Below, piece by piece: positions 53,039 through 61,942 of a stretch of 64,000 bases of DNA (position 1 is the stretch's first letter; each line of letters starts with the position of its first letter). The DNA comes from Agrobacterium tumefaciens (lineage in GTDB: Bacteria > Pseudomonadota > Alphaproteobacteria > Rhizobiales > Rhizobiaceae). The notes beneath the pieces are model-generated. The model was given only the letters and a program-made list of their open reading frames with translations, ran no database searches and was not told where the DNA came from. The stretch is taken from NCBI RefSeq assembly GCF_013318015.2, contig NZ_CP115843.1:1-64000 (forward strand), in the 5' to 3' direction. The translations under genes and the position numbers were made by a program.

Positions 53039-54433
53039 TCAGACAAACCCGGTCAGATAAAAAACTGCGATAACGAAGAGGGCACCCAGTGTTTTGATCA
53101 AGGTGATCGCAAACACGTCCTTGTAGGCTTGGCGATGGGTGAGGCCCGTAACAGCAAGCAAGGTGATCACCGCACCATTATGTGGTAGAGTATCCATCCC
53201 GCCGCTTGCCATTGAGACGACACGATGAAGCACCTCGGGAGGAATGTTCGCCGCCGTCGCCGCCGCAAGAAAATCATTTCCCATAGCCGCCAAGGCGATA
53301 CTCATGCCCCCTGAAGACGAGCCGGTCAGTCCAGACAGGACTGTCACAGACGTTGCAGCATTAAGCAGCGGGTCCGGTATCAGTCGCAGGGATTCTCGAA
53401 CCACGATGAAGCCCGGCAAAGCCGCGATGACCGCACCAAAGCCGTATTCGGAAGCCGTGTTCATAGCGGCAAGCAGTGCCCCACCAATTGCCACCTTGGC
53501 GCCATCCACAAACTTTGTCTTGATGGCCTTGAATGCGGTGAGGACGACGAACAGAATTCCCAAAAGCAAGGCGCCTTGGACGGCCCAGATAGCCGTCACG
53601 CTGACGATGCTGCCGGAAACAGGAGCCGAAAGGCCCGGAAGAGAGGCGCTGAAGCTATCTCCATACCAGATGGGAATGTTTCTTGTGAGCCAAAAGTTGG
53701 CGACACCAACAACGACCAAAGAAAGAAGCGATAGCATCGGCGACGGTAGGTTAGTTCGCTCTTCATGCTGAGCTTCGTTTATATGGCCTTCGCCATAACC
53801 TTCGCCGTCGACGGCGGCAACATGCCGTCTCCACTCAAGATAGGTGAGGCCGACGCAGAGTAGGAAGATGGAACCGACGATCCCAAGCGTCGGCGCGGAC
53901 CATGCTGTGGTTTTGAAGAAGCTCGTGGGAATGATGTTTTGAATCTGCGGGCTGCCGGGCATAGCATCCATGGTGAAAGAGAATGCGCCAAGGGCTATCG
54001 CGCCCGGCATGAGCCGCTTCGGAATATCGCCTTGACGATAGAGTTCCGCCGCAAATGGGTAGACTGCAAATACCACGACGAATACGGAGACGCCACCGTA
54101 AGTCAGCAGGCCGCAGACGGCGACGATTACGAAATTTGCCCGCGACCTCCCAAGATAGCGTATGGCAGAAGCAACGATCGATTCTGCGAAGCCGGATAGC
54201 TCAATCAGCTTTCCAAAAATCGCACCCAGCATGAACACCGGAAAATAGAGTTTTAGAAAGCCGACCATCTTGTCCATGAAGACGCCCGAAAAAATCGGTG
54301 CGACAGCGGCGCTGTCAGTCAGCAATACCGCCGCCATGGCAGCGACAGGAGCAGCAAGAATTACGCTATGCCCACGATAAGCAGCAGTAATCAGAAACGC
54401 CAGCGATGCCAGCACAACAAGTAAAGACAACAA
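53039..54433 (-). CDS. GntP-family permease
   Basis: GntP/CitM-type permeases take up gluconate, hydroxy acids or short keto acids with protons. The 464-aa protein is very hydrophobic, with about 12 membrane spans (for example LVVLASLAFLITAA, LLTYGGVSVFVVVFAVYPFA). Family motifs are present: DAMPGSPQIQNIIPTSFF, NTASEYGFGAVIAALPGFIV, GLTGSSSGGMSIALAAMG and MASGGMDTLPHNGAVITLL. The start is a TTG at 54433 after GGGAGGAAAC. Being with a CoA-transferase, a crotonase and a dehydrogenase, it probably imports a 3-hydroxy- or 3-oxo acid (inference). Confidence 0.9.
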   Translation of the reverse strand: MLSLLVVLASLAFLITAAYRGHSVILAAPVAAMAAVLLTDSAAVAPIFSGVFMDKMVGFLKLYFPVFMLGAIFGKLIELSGFAESIVASAIRYLGRSRANFVIVAVCGLLTYGGVSVFVVVFAVYPFAAELYRQGDIPKRLMPGAIALGAFSFTMDAMPGSPQIQNIIPTSFFKTTAWSAPTLGIVGSIFLLCVGLTYLEWRRHVAAVDGEGYGEGHINEAQHEERTNLPSPMLSLLSLVVVGVANFWLTRNIPIWYGDSFSASLPGLSAPVSGSIVSVTAIWAVQGALLLGILFVVLTAFKAIKTKFVDGAKVAIGGALLAAMNTASEYGFGAVIAALPGFIVVRESLRLIPDPLLNAATSVTVLSGLTGSSSGGMSIALAAMGNDFLAAATAANIPPEVLHRVVSMASGGMDTLPHNGAVITLLAVTGLTHRQAYKDVFAITLIKTLGALFVIAVFYLTGFV

Positions 54434-54588
54434 GTTTCCTCCCGTGGCACAGAGGCCACCAATTATAATCTCCCGGACCGAGCAGTCATCGCGACAAAGT
54501 TATCGAATGATGTTGATGATCGATCAGCCTCCGTTTGTAAAACTAACCGGATCGTTGGCACTCGCCAATCAAGGCACTTGCACTCTGG

Positions 54589-54606
54589 TTGTGCGCCGAT
54601 GCACAA
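54589..54606. promoter_or_regulatory. Candidate LysR operator, copy 1
   Basis: TTGTGC (54589-54594), six bases, then GCACAA (54601-54606) form an inverted repeat eight bases before the lysR ATG, in the gap shared with the permease operon. The same architecture recurs before the CoA-transferase genes. Confidence 0.65.
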
Positions 54607-54613
54607 TGGTTGA

Positions 54614-55522
54614 ATGAAAGACACACCTGACTGGAACGATCTTCGAATTTTTTTAGCCATTGCGAGGCTGGGCACAATTTCGTCAACCGGTGAACGGATG
54701 GGCATTGAGCACACAACCGTTTCCAGGCGCATGGATCGACTCGAGGCAACGTTGGGGCTCGTTCTTTTCGACCGCAGGCGCAGCGGATACACGCTGACGG
54801 AAGCGGGCGAAGCACTCATTCCCTACGCCGAGAAGATGGAAACGGCTCTACATGAGGCCGTCGACAGGTCGGTGATGAGTGAGGCCCGAATTCAGGGGGC
54901 CGTTCGAGTGGGAACGCCGGAGGCTTTTGGTATCAACGTGCTGGCACCCCAGTTAACCGAGCTTAACACGAGGTATCCTGACCTCCAGATTCAACTCATG
55001 GCGCAGCCTCAATTTCCCAGCCTCGTCACAAGAGAGGTTGAGATACTCGTGACGCTTGAGCCGCCGCAGGTCGGGCGCTACACGATCTCCAAACTCGCCA
55101 CGATAAAATATTATCTCTATGGGTCCAGAAGCTATATCGAGAGAAACGGCCCGATCAATAATCTGGCGGATGTCAAGAAACATCGCTTTATAGACTACAT
55201 TCACGATGGCTCAGTAAGCGAACGCTATCGCATTCTGGAAGAACTGGATCCCGAGCCTCAGAGATGTTTCACCACGACGAGTGTACTTGCCCAAAGAGCC
55301 GCGGCAGTTGCCGGATTGGGGTTGGTGCTGCTGACGCCGTATGTTGCGGAACAGCGGCCTGATCTCGTTTGCGTCTTTCCTGACAACGCGTTGATGACCA
55401 GAGGTATCTGGATCGCCGCGCCTGAAGATCTATTGAAAATTCGCAGGGTGCGTATCGTCTGGGACTACATCAGGCAACTCATTGAGGCGGACACACGGCG
55501 TTTCCACCGGAACTCGAACTGA
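54614..55522 (+). CDS. LysR-family transcriptional regulator
   Basis: The 302-aa protein has a helix-turn-helix (WNDLRIFLAIARLGTISSTG, then MGIEHTTVSRRMDRLEATLG) of the LysR subgroup with TVSRRMxRLE and an effector domain starting GAVRVGTPEAFGINVLAPQL. It is divergent from the permease-crotonase operon and lies just before the CoA-transferase operon. Copies of one dyad flank it on both sides, which makes it the likely regulator of both. Confidence 0.93.
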   Translation: MKDTPDWNDLRIFLAIARLGTISSTGERMGIEHTTVSRRMDRLEATLGLVLFDRRRSGYTLTEAGEALIPYAEKMETALHEAVDRSVMSEARIQGAVRVGTPEAFGINVLAPQLTELNTRYPDLQIQLMAQPQFPSLVTREVEILVTLEPPQVGRYTISKLATIKYYLYGSRSYIERNGPINNLADVKKHRFIDYIHDGSVSERYRILEELDPEPQRCFTTTSVLAQRAAAVAGLGLVLLTPYVAEQRPDLVCVFPDNALMTRGIWIAAPEDLLKIRRVRIVWDYIRQLIEADTRRFHRNSN

Positions 55523-55527
55523 GTCAA

Positions 55528-55545
55528 ATGTGCCTCAGCGCACAA
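55528..55545. promoter_or_regulatory. Candidate LysR operator, copy 2
   Basis: ATGTGC (55528-55533), six bases, then GCACAA (55540-55545) match copy 1 in both arms and spacing except one base. A further half-site ATTGTGC lies at 55565-55571. All are upstream of the CoA-transferase genes. Confidence 0.6.
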
Positions 55546-55658
55546 TCAGTGTGCCAATCTCTCCATTGTGCTGACGCTAGTTGCCTCATAGCTTTTTCCT
55601 GCAACTAACTGAGAAACCGCAGGGCCGACTGCATACTCATATTCGTGTCAGGGTGGAG

Positions 55659-56363
55659 ATGAAAAAGCTTTTCGATGATGCCGAGAATGTCTTGAGTGAC
55701 ATTGTTCGAGATGCACAAACTATTGCTGTGGGAGGATTTGGACTTTGCGGAATACCTTCCGCATTGATCGACGCGCTCAAGGCGACGGGTGCCAAGAACC
55801 TTACCTGTATCAGCAACAATGCCGGAGTCGATGATTTCGGGCTCGGTTTGTTGCTGCAGACGCGTCAGATTAATAAGATGATCGCGTCTTATGTCGGAGA
55901 AAACAAGGAATTTGAGCGTCAGTACCTAGCAGGAGAACTGGAGCTGGAGTTCAACCCACAGGGGACGCTCGCTGAGCGCCTGCGGGCTGGCGGATCTGGA
56001 ATTCCAGCGTTCTACACGCGTACTGGCGTCGGTACGGTTGTCGCAGAAGGTAAGGAAACACGCGAGTTTTCAGGCAACACCTACGTGCTCGAGCATGCCC
56101 TTTCGCCTGATGTTTCGCTGGTGAAGGCACAGAAGGCGGATCCAGCCGGGAACCTGATGTTCTCCAAGACGGCCCGCAACTTTAATCCCGAGGTTGCCAT
56201 GGCGGGGAAATTTACGGTCGCAGAGGTTGAGGAATTTGTCGAGCTCGGGGAGATTGATCCGGACGACGTACACCTGCCGGGCATCTTCATCGACCGAATC
56301 ATCGTCGTACCGAATCCCGAAAAGCGGATCGAGCGATTGAGTTTCCGAAGCAGGGCAGCGTAA
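55659..56363 (+). CDS. scoA: 3-oxoacid CoA-transferase subunit A
   Basis: Class I CoA-transferases move CoA from succinyl-CoA to 3-oxo acids. The 234-aa A subunit shows [20 protein letters not shown] (CoA-binding glycine motif), [40 protein letters not shown] and [20 protein letters not shown]. These place it with ScoA/PcaI proteins. The ATG at 55659 follows GGTGGAG. It lies 10 bases before subunit B and after the LysR gene. Confidence 0.94.
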   Translation: MKKLFDDAENVLSDIVRDAQTIAVGGFGLCGIPSALIDALKATGAKNLTCISNNAGVDDFGLGLLLQTRQINKMIASYVGENKEFERQYLAGELELEFNPQGTLAERLRAGGSGIPAFYTRTGVGTVVAEGKETREFSGNTYVLEHALSPDVSLVKAQKADPAGNLMFSKTARNFNPEVAMAGKFTVAEVEEFVELGEIDPDDVHLPGIFIDRIIVVPNPEKRIERLSFRSRAA

Positions 56364-56373
56364 GGAGGGGACG

Positions 56374-57030
56374 ATGGCTTGGACACACGAACAAATGGCT
56401 GCCAAAGCAGCACAGGAACTGCGTGACGGATACTACGTCAACCTCGGAATCGGCTTACCGACGAAGGTGACCAAATACGTTCCCGATGGCATGCAGGTCT
56501 GGCTCCAGTCGGAGAACGGCCTGATTGGTATCGGCCCCCCTCCATACGAAGACGAGGTCGATCCGGATCTGATCGATGCCGCGAAGCAAACGATAACGAT
56601 TGTCCCGGGTGGGTCTATATGCTCTTCGTCAATGTCTTTCGCGATGATCCGCGGTGGCCATATGAACCTCAGCATCCTCGGTGGTATGCAGGTTAGCGAG
56701 AAAGGCGATCTGGCCAATTGGATGATCCCGGGAAAGATGGTCAAGGGCATGGGCGGCGCCATGGACCTTGTCGGGGGTGTCGGCCGCGTTATCGTTCTCA
56801 TGGAGCACGTGGCCAAGGACGGGAGCTTCAAGCTCCTTAAGCAGTGCTCGCTGCCTCTCACCGGAAAATCGGTGGTCAGCCGTATAATCACGGATCTGGC
56901 TGTGCTGGATGTCTCGGAAGACGGGTTGGTCGTCTGCGAGCTCGCGCCAGGCGTCAGTCGTGAGGAGCTTGAGGCAAAGACCGAAGCAAGGCTGGTATTC
57001 CCGGAAACTACAGTACTTCTGACCGCCTAG
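56374..57030 (+). CDS. scoB: 3-oxoacid CoA-transferase subunit B
   Basis: The 218-aa B subunit carries the catalytic glutamate in the motif WLQSENGLIGIGPPPY. It also has GYYVNLGIGLPTKVTKYVPD, GGHMNLSILGGMQVSEKGDL and GGAMDLVGGVGRVIVLMEHV, all typical of ScoB/PcaJ. AAGGAGGGGACG precedes the ATG. With scoA it activates a 3-oxo acid (acetoacetate- or oxoadipate-like) to its CoA ester. The substrate is not decided by sequence. Confidence 0.94.
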   Translation: MAWTHEQMAAKAAQELRDGYYVNLGIGLPTKVTKYVPDGMQVWLQSENGLIGIGPPPYEDEVDPDLIDAAKQTITIVPGGSICSSSMSFAMIRGGHMNLSILGGMQVSEKGDLANWMIPGKMVKGMGGAMDLVGGVGRVIVLMEHVAKDGSFKLLKQCSLPLTGKSVVSRIITDLAVLDVSEDGLVVCELAPGVSREELEAKTEARLVFPETTVLLTA

Positions 57031-57096
57031 CGCGCGCTCCTCGTATCCTTACGGATACACTACTATCCTTCGACCTTATGCGTAGGTCAGAAAGTT

Positions 57097-57132
57097 AAAG
57101 CACCGTGCGCCATTTCCGGCGCACGGTGCTTT
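57097..57132. terminator. Strong bidirectional hairpin between scoB and the dehydrogenase gene
   Basis: AAAGCACCGTGCGCC (57097-57111) pairs perfectly with GGCGCACGGTGCTTT (57118-57132) around a 6-base loop. It sits between two convergent genes and ends in short A and T runs on either side, as in bidirectional terminators. Confidence 0.8.
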
Positions 57133-57292
57133 AATGGCTTTGACTATGTCGGCAGACTTTCGGAAACGGTTCCAGAATATTCGGCGACTGGTTCAGGGTT
57201 GTGCGAGGACGCCGCGAGCGGTTCCGGCGTCTTCATTTCGACAGCTCATGTTTTGTGGATCCAGTTTGGACCTGCGGTGCATCTACCCGACA

Positions 57293-58183
57293 TCAACCCT
57301 TTCGCGGGCTTTCCAAGGTTTCGATCACTCTTCGCCATGTCTTGAAGCTGTCGTCTCCGACGTTGGATAGCACATCGTACAAGGCTTCGGTCATCGGCAG
57401 CTTTCCGGAGCCGCTTCCGATCTTGAGGCCGAGGCCGATATCCTTGTGGATGATTGACTGGATGGAGTCGAAGTCCTTCCGCGTCGGCGCCCATGCTCCG
57501 TATGCTTTCGGAGCATCCTCGACATTTTCCGTAAAGAAATTTCGGCCGGTTCCCGCTTCCATCACCGGGATCATGTCTTTGAGCGAGAGCCCGTTATCGA
57601 GGCCGATACGATAGGCCTCCGCGGAGATCATCATGTTGGCGATGCAAATAACGTTGTTGACGATCTTGGTGATCTGGGCGGATCCTACCGGCCCGCAATA
57701 AAAAAATTGCTCGCCGACGACGCTCAGAACGTCCTTAACGGCATCGCAATCCGCGCGGTCTCCGCCAAGAATGATCGTGAGCGTGCCCTCTACAGCTTTG
57801 ACCACCCCGCCACTCACCGGAGAATCGATCAGTTTGATGCCATATTGCTCGACCTCGTTCGCGAACTCACGAATGGCCGCTGGCAGGACGGTTCCCATCA
57901 CGATCAAATATTGCGTCTTGTCCTTGGGCTTGTTTGTCACGATACCCGACGGCCCCAGAACAACCTGGCGAATCTGGTCATAGTTCGCAACCATAAGCAT
58001 GATGACATCACAGTTACCGCAATCAGCCGGATTTTGGGTCGTCCGAACACCGAGCTCTCCAAACGGACTCAATGCTTTTTCGCTGACATCGCAAACGATG
58101 AGATCAAATTTGTTGCGGGCGAGCCTTAGGGCCATCGGCCCTCCCATAGCACCCGCACCTATAAATCCGACTTTCACAGACAT
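57293..58183 (-). CDS. 3-hydroxyisobutyrate dehydrogenase-family enzyme
   Basis: Beta-hydroxyacid dehydrogenases oxidise 3-hydroxy acids with NAD(P). The 296-aa protein has the Rossmann motif KVGFIGAGAMGGPMALRLAR, the substrate signature DSPVSGGVVKAVEGTLTIIL, and the catalytic Lys in GSAQITKIVNNVICIANMM. It could be 3-hydroxyisobutyrate dehydrogenase, tartronate semialdehyde reductase or a similar enzyme. It is divergent from the TetR gene at 58336 and convergent with scoB, so it may belong to the TetR regulon. Confidence 0.9.
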   Translation of the reverse strand: MSVKVGFIGAGAMGGPMALRLARNKFDLIVCDVSEKALSPFGELGVRTTQNPADCGNCDVIMLMVANYDQIRQVVLGPSGIVTNKPKDKTQYLIVMGTVLPAAIREFANEVEQYGIKLIDSPVSGGVVKAVEGTLTIILGGDRADCDAVKDVLSVVGEQFFYCGPVGSAQITKIVNNVICIANMMISAEAYRIGLDNGLSLKDMIPVMEAGTGRNFFTENVEDAPKAYGAWAPTRKDFDSIQSIIHKDIGLGLKIGSGSGKLPMTEALYDVLSNVGDDSFKTWRRVIETLESPRKG

Positions 58184-58241
58184 TAACTTTCTCCCGAATG
58201 TTGATGCGGCACCTGTCTAACAAATGTTGCACCAATTATTT

Positions 58242-58255
58242 ACCGGACGTACGGT
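58242..58255. promoter_or_regulatory. Candidate TetR operator
   Basis: ACCGGACGTACGGT is a 14-bp near-palindrome (ACCG/CGGT arms and a central ACGT). It resembles the ACCGACC...CGGT-type sites bound by TetR regulators of fatty-acid degradation. It lies in the gap between the divergent dehydrogenase and tetR genes. Confidence 0.5.
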
Positions 58256-58335
58256 CGAATTATATTGACTTATGTTTGGCTCCTCGTCAACAATAGGTCC
58301 AACAAGTTTGATCGCTTGAAAGGAAGGTGGCCCCT

Positions 58336-58944
58336 ATGCAGACCCCACGCCGTCAGGGACGGCCTCCGGTTCTCGAAAATGCTTATGAGCGGATTCTCGA
58401 TGGGGCCGCTGTACTGTTCGCCCAGAAGGGCTTCGACGCCAGTTCTATCAGCGAAATCGCTACAACCGTCGGCATGTCGAAGGCTGCCGTATTTCATTAC
58501 TTCCCTGCCAAGCAGGACATCTATGACGCTATAATTGTACGCGCTCTGAGGGGGCTTAAAGATCAGGTATCGGATGCGGTGAACAACGATAACGCATCTC
58601 TCGATCGCCTCAGGCTCTTCATGACTTCGCATGCAAACTACTTCGAAGAGAATTTCTGGAGTTTCGTAACCATGCTGATCGGTTACGGAGGTATGGCAAC
58701 GCCGACCTTGAAGCAGGAAGCTTTGGCCCTGCGAGATGAATACGAGAGCCTGCTTCGCGAGATCATTCGCGAGGGAGTGAAGCAGGAGCAAATTAAGGAT
58801 GTTGATCCGGTCGATGCGAGCCGCGCCATCCTGTCAATGCTTAACTGGATGGCCCGATGGTTTAAGCCTGGCGGCGAGCGTTCTGCCGCCCAGGTCGCGG
58901 AAGACTATTACTCGATTATCGTCGGCGGATTGAAGCGCGCCTAG
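58336..58944 (+). CDS. TetR-family transcriptional regulator
   Basis: The 202-aa protein has the TetR helix-turn-helix (AAVLFAQKGFDASSISEIAT, TVGMSKAAVFHYFPAKQDIY) and a ligand-binding helical C-terminal domain with SMLNWMARWFKPGGERSAAQ, typical of the FadR/AcrR-like TetR_C. The ATG at 58336 follows AGGAAGG. It is 15 bases before the acyl-CoA dehydrogenase, so it is the first gene of the beta-oxidation operon and probably its repressor, lifted by an acyl-CoA (inference). Confidence 0.93.
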   Translation: MQTPRRQGRPPVLENAYERILDGAAVLFAQKGFDASSISEIATTVGMSKAAVFHYFPAKQDIYDAIIVRALRGLKDQVSDAVNNDNASLDRLRLFMTSHANYFEENFWSFVTMLIGYGGMATPTLKQEALALRDEYESLLREIIREGVKQEQIKDVDPVDASRAILSMLNWMARWFKPGGERSAAQVAEDYYSIIVGGLKRA

Positions 58945-58959
58945 TGAGGATTACAAGTC

Positions 58960-60108
58960 ATGGCTCTGGACACCGATACATTTAACATGCTCCTGGAGAC
59001 TGTCAGCCGCTTTGTCACCGAGCGGCTCATCCCTCGGGAAGTGGAAGTCGTTGAGACCAACGCCATTCCCGCGGATGTTATTGCGGAAATGAAGGAACTT
59101 GGGCTCTTCGGGCTGTCGATCGCGGAAGAGCACGGCGGGCTCGAACTGTCGATGGAAGAAGAGGTCCAGGTTGTCTTTGAGCTCGGAAGGGCGTCTCCTG
59201 CTTTCCGGTCCGTCGCAGGCACCAATATCGGCATCGGTTCGCAGTCGATCGTTATTGCCGGCACCCTAGAGCAGAAGCAGAAGTATCTTCCGGCCCTGGC
59301 ATCGGGCGATCTCATCGGTTCGTTTGCATTGACCGAACCGGACGCCGGTTCCGATGCGATGGCGCTGCGAACTTCGGCGCGCAAGGACGGTGATCACTAC
59401 GTCCTGAACGGCACCAAGCGTTACATCACCAATGCTCCGAGCGCCGGCCTGTTCAGCGTAATGGCCCGCACCGCACCCGAGCGGAAGTCGAATTCTATCT
59501 CCTGCTTCCTCGTAGAGGCAGGCACTCCGGGTATAAAGCTTGGTCTTCCGGACAAGAAGATGGGGCAGCGTGGTGCGCTGACATGCGATGTGGTGTTCGA
59601 GGATTGCCGCGTTCCCGCGAGCGCGCTTCTTGGCAACGAGGAGGGAAACGGCTTCCGCACGGCCATGAAGGTTCTCGACAAGGGGCGTCTGCATATCGCC
59701 GCTCTTTGTGTCGGTATCGCTGACCGGCTCATTAAGGAATCGGTCGCCTACGCGAAGGACCGCAAGCAGTTCGGTCAGCCGATCGCAGCGTTTCAGCTCG
59801 TTCAGGCGATGCTGGCCGACAGTGAGGCCGACACCTATGCGGCGCGTTGTATGATCCTTGACGCGGCCGCCCGTCGCGACCGTGGGGAAAACACCACCAA
59901 GGTTGCGGCTTGCGCGAAAATGTTCGCGTCCGAAATGGTCGGTCGTGTTGCCGATCGAGCCGTACAGATTTTCGGCGGCGCGGGCTACATGGCGGAATAT
60001 CCCGTGGAACGTTTTTATCGCGACGTACGGCTTTTCCGCATCTTTGAAGGCACCACCCAGATCCAGCAACTCGTCATCGCGCGCGAACTGCTCAAGGCTG
60101 CGGACTGA
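58960..60108 (+). CDS. Acyl-CoA dehydrogenase
   Basis: The 382-aa flavoenzyme removes two hydrogens from an acyl-CoA to form an enoyl-CoA, passing electrons to ETF. Family motifs are intact: GSFALTEPDAGSDAMALRTS, YVLNGTKRYITNAP, DRKQFGQPIAAFQLVQAMLA, QIFGGAGYMAEYPVERFYRD, and the catalytic Glu in RIFEGTTQIQQLVIARELL. The substrate chain length is unclear. It is first of the enzyme genes after tetR, with enoyl-CoA hydratase 22 bases downstream. Confidence 0.95.
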   Translation: MALDTDTFNMLLETVSRFVTERLIPREVEVVETNAIPADVIAEMKELGLFGLSIAEEHGGLELSMEEEVQVVFELGRASPAFRSVAGTNIGIGSQSIVIAGTLEQKQKYLPALASGDLIGSFALTEPDAGSDAMALRTSARKDGDHYVLNGTKRYITNAPSAGLFSVMARTAPERKSNSISCFLVEAGTPGIKLGLPDKKMGQRGALTCDVVFEDCRVPASALLGNEEGNGFRTAMKVLDKGRLHIAALCVGIADRLIKESVAYAKDRKQFGQPIAAFQLVQAMLADSEADTYAARCMILDAAARRDRGENTTKVAACAKMFASEMVGRVADRAVQIFGGAGYMAEYPVERFYRDVRLFRIFEGTTQIQQLVIARELLKAAD

Positions 60109-60130
60109 AGAAGGACATAGTGAGGATCCC

Positions 60131-60901
60131 ATGGCCGTCGAATTGACACAACAGGAAGAGTTTGCGGTTCTCACACTCAACCGCCCGGACGCGCTGAACG
60201 CGCTGAACGCCCAGACGATCGGCGAGATATCGGATGCTATCGACGCGGTCGAGCGGATGGATGTGCGTGCGCTCATCATTACGGGAGCGGGTGAAAAGGC
60301 CTTCTGCGCGGGCGCTGACGTCAAGGAGATGGTCGGTATCGATCTCATCTCGAAGAAGCGCAAGGCCGAGCGCGGCCAGTCGACTTTTGCCAAGCTTGAC
60401 CAACTGCGTGTTCCCTCGGTTGCGCTGATCAACGGTTATGCCTTCGGCGGTGGCCTCGAACTCGCGCTCGCCTCCACCTTCCGGCTGGCGACGCCGCGCG
60501 CAGCCGTTGCACTTCCGGAAATCAAGCTCGGCCTGATGCCCGGCTACGGCGGCACGCAGCGTCTACCGCGCATCGTCGGCGAGGCGAGAGCGTTGGAGAT
60601 GATCATGACCGGGCGAACCGTTCGCGCGGAAGAGGCGCAGGCCATCGGTCTCATCCATCGTCTCGTCAGCGAGGACAACCGCCTGGCGGAAGCCTTTGCC
60701 TTCGCCCGTGAGTTTTCCAAATTCAGCCTGGTTGCCCTCGGTTATGCGCGGGAGGCCGTCCAGCGTGCTCTGTCGACCACATTGCAAGACGGGTTGAAGA
60801 TCGAAGCCGAGATCTCAACCCTCGCCTTCCAGTCAAAGGACGCGCAGGAAGGCATCACCGCCTTCATCGAAAAACGGACGCCAAACTTCACTGACGCATA
60901 A
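60131..60901 (+). CDS. Enoyl-CoA hydratase
   Basis: The 256-aa crotonase hydrates a trans-2-enoyl-CoA. It has VLTLNRPDALNALNAQTIGE, KAFCAGADVKEM (oxyanion hole), and both catalytic glutamates: GYAFGGGLELALAS and ALPEIKLGLMPGYGGTQRLP. This contrasts with the other crotonase of the window at 52183. GTGAGGATCCC precedes the ATG. It is part of the tetR-beta-oxidation operon, step two. Confidence 0.94.
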   Translation: MAVELTQQEEFAVLTLNRPDALNALNAQTIGEISDAIDAVERMDVRALIITGAGEKAFCAGADVKEMVGIDLISKKRKAERGQSTFAKLDQLRVPSVALINGYAFGGGLELALASTFRLATPRAAVALPEIKLGLMPGYGGTQRLPRIVGEARALEMIMTGRTVRAEEAQAIGLIHRLVSEDNRLAEAFAFAREFSKFSLVALGYAREAVQRALSTTLQDGLKIEAEISTLAFQSKDAQEGITAFIEKRTPNFTDA

Positions 60902-60937
60902 GCGCGTAACGAAATGAAAAGAAGTCGAGGAGGATCG

Positions 60938-61942
60938 ATGCTAAGCTACCGGATTCACGAAACTGGTAACACCGGTTCGGCAAAAATCGAGGACGTCGCC
61001 GGCCTTCTTCCAGAGGACGATGAGATCATTGTCGATGTCGCGGCGGCGGCGGTTGGCTTCGTCGATACACTCGTCGTCTCTGGCCGATATCAGAACATTC
61101 CACCTACACCTTTCACCCCTGGTATGGAATTCTCAGGCTGGATATCTGCTGTGGGATCGAAAATTGCCGGGTACAAGCCGGGCGATCGGGTGACCGCCTA
61201 TGTGTTGAACGGTGCCTTCGCTCAGCAGGCCAAAGCTAGGGTTGGTGAATTTTATCCGGTCCCTGCCGATGTTCCTCTCGATCAGGCTGCGCTTTTGTGC
61301 GGAGCCTATCTGACAGGCTATTTCGCGCTGGTGGAACGCGGGCAGTTCAAGGCTGGCGACACTGTACTGGTCGGCGGAGCAAGTGGAGCGGTCGGGCTGG
61401 CAACTGTACAGATAGCCAAGGCGTTGGGAGCCGGGCTGGTGATCGGCACATACCGATCGCCAGAAGACAGAGAGGCGCTCCACGCCGCTGGCACGGATGC
61501 TGAGATCGACGTGTCTGGTAGCGACGTCCGCGAAGCTCTTCGGTCCACGGTGCTGGAACTGACCGATGGAAAAGGTGTCGATCTGGTGATCGATCCCATT
61601 GGCGGCGAATTCCTGAACGCGGCTCTTCGGTCGATCGCATGGTCCGGACGTCTCGTCGTGGTGGGGTTCGCAGCCGGCGATATACCCTCCATCAAGGTCA
61701 ACTATCTCCTTCTGAAGAACATAGCGGTCGTAGGATTGGACGTCAGCCAATATCGCAAGCGTGCGGCTGAACGGCTTGCGTTGGCCCAAGGCGAAATTTT
61801 CGAGCTGTGGCGTAAAGGTTTGGTAAGGCCGAGAGTCGCCAGACAATTCGCCTTCGAACATATCGGGGAGGCTCTAGACCTCGTTGCCAAGGGTCAGACG
61901 CATGGCCGGGCCGTGATCATTCTAGGGGACGGAAAGCTTTGA
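60938..61942 (+). CDS. NADPH:quinone oxidoreductase-type MDR protein
   Basis: The 334-aa protein has AAVGFVDTLVVSGRYQNIPP, FTPGMEFSGWISAVGSKIAG, the nucleotide-binding VLVGGASGAVGLATVQIAKA, and GVDLVIDPIGGEFLNAALRS. These mark the zinc-free medium-chain reductase family. In a beta-oxidation operon it may act on a quinone, an enoyl-CoA (trans-2-enoyl-CoA reductase-like) or an aldehyde; the sequence does not decide. GAGGAGGATCG precedes the ATG at 60938. Its stop overlaps the next gene (TTGA). Confidence 0.91.
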   Translation: MLSYRIHETGNTGSAKIEDVAGLLPEDDEIIVDVAAAAVGFVDTLVVSGRYQNIPPTPFTPGMEFSGWISAVGSKIAGYKPGDRVTAYVLNGAFAQQAKARVGEFYPVPADVPLDQAALLCGAYLTGYFALVERGQFKAGDTVLVGGASGAVGLATVQIAKALGAGLVIGTYRSPEDREALHAAGTDAEIDVSGSDVREALRSTVLELTDGKGVDLVIDPIGGEFLNAALRSIAWSGRLVVVGFAAGDIPSIKVNYLLLKNIAVVGLDVSQYRKRAAERLALAQGEIFELWRKGLVRPRVARQFAFEHIGEALDLVAKGQTHGRAVIILGDGKL

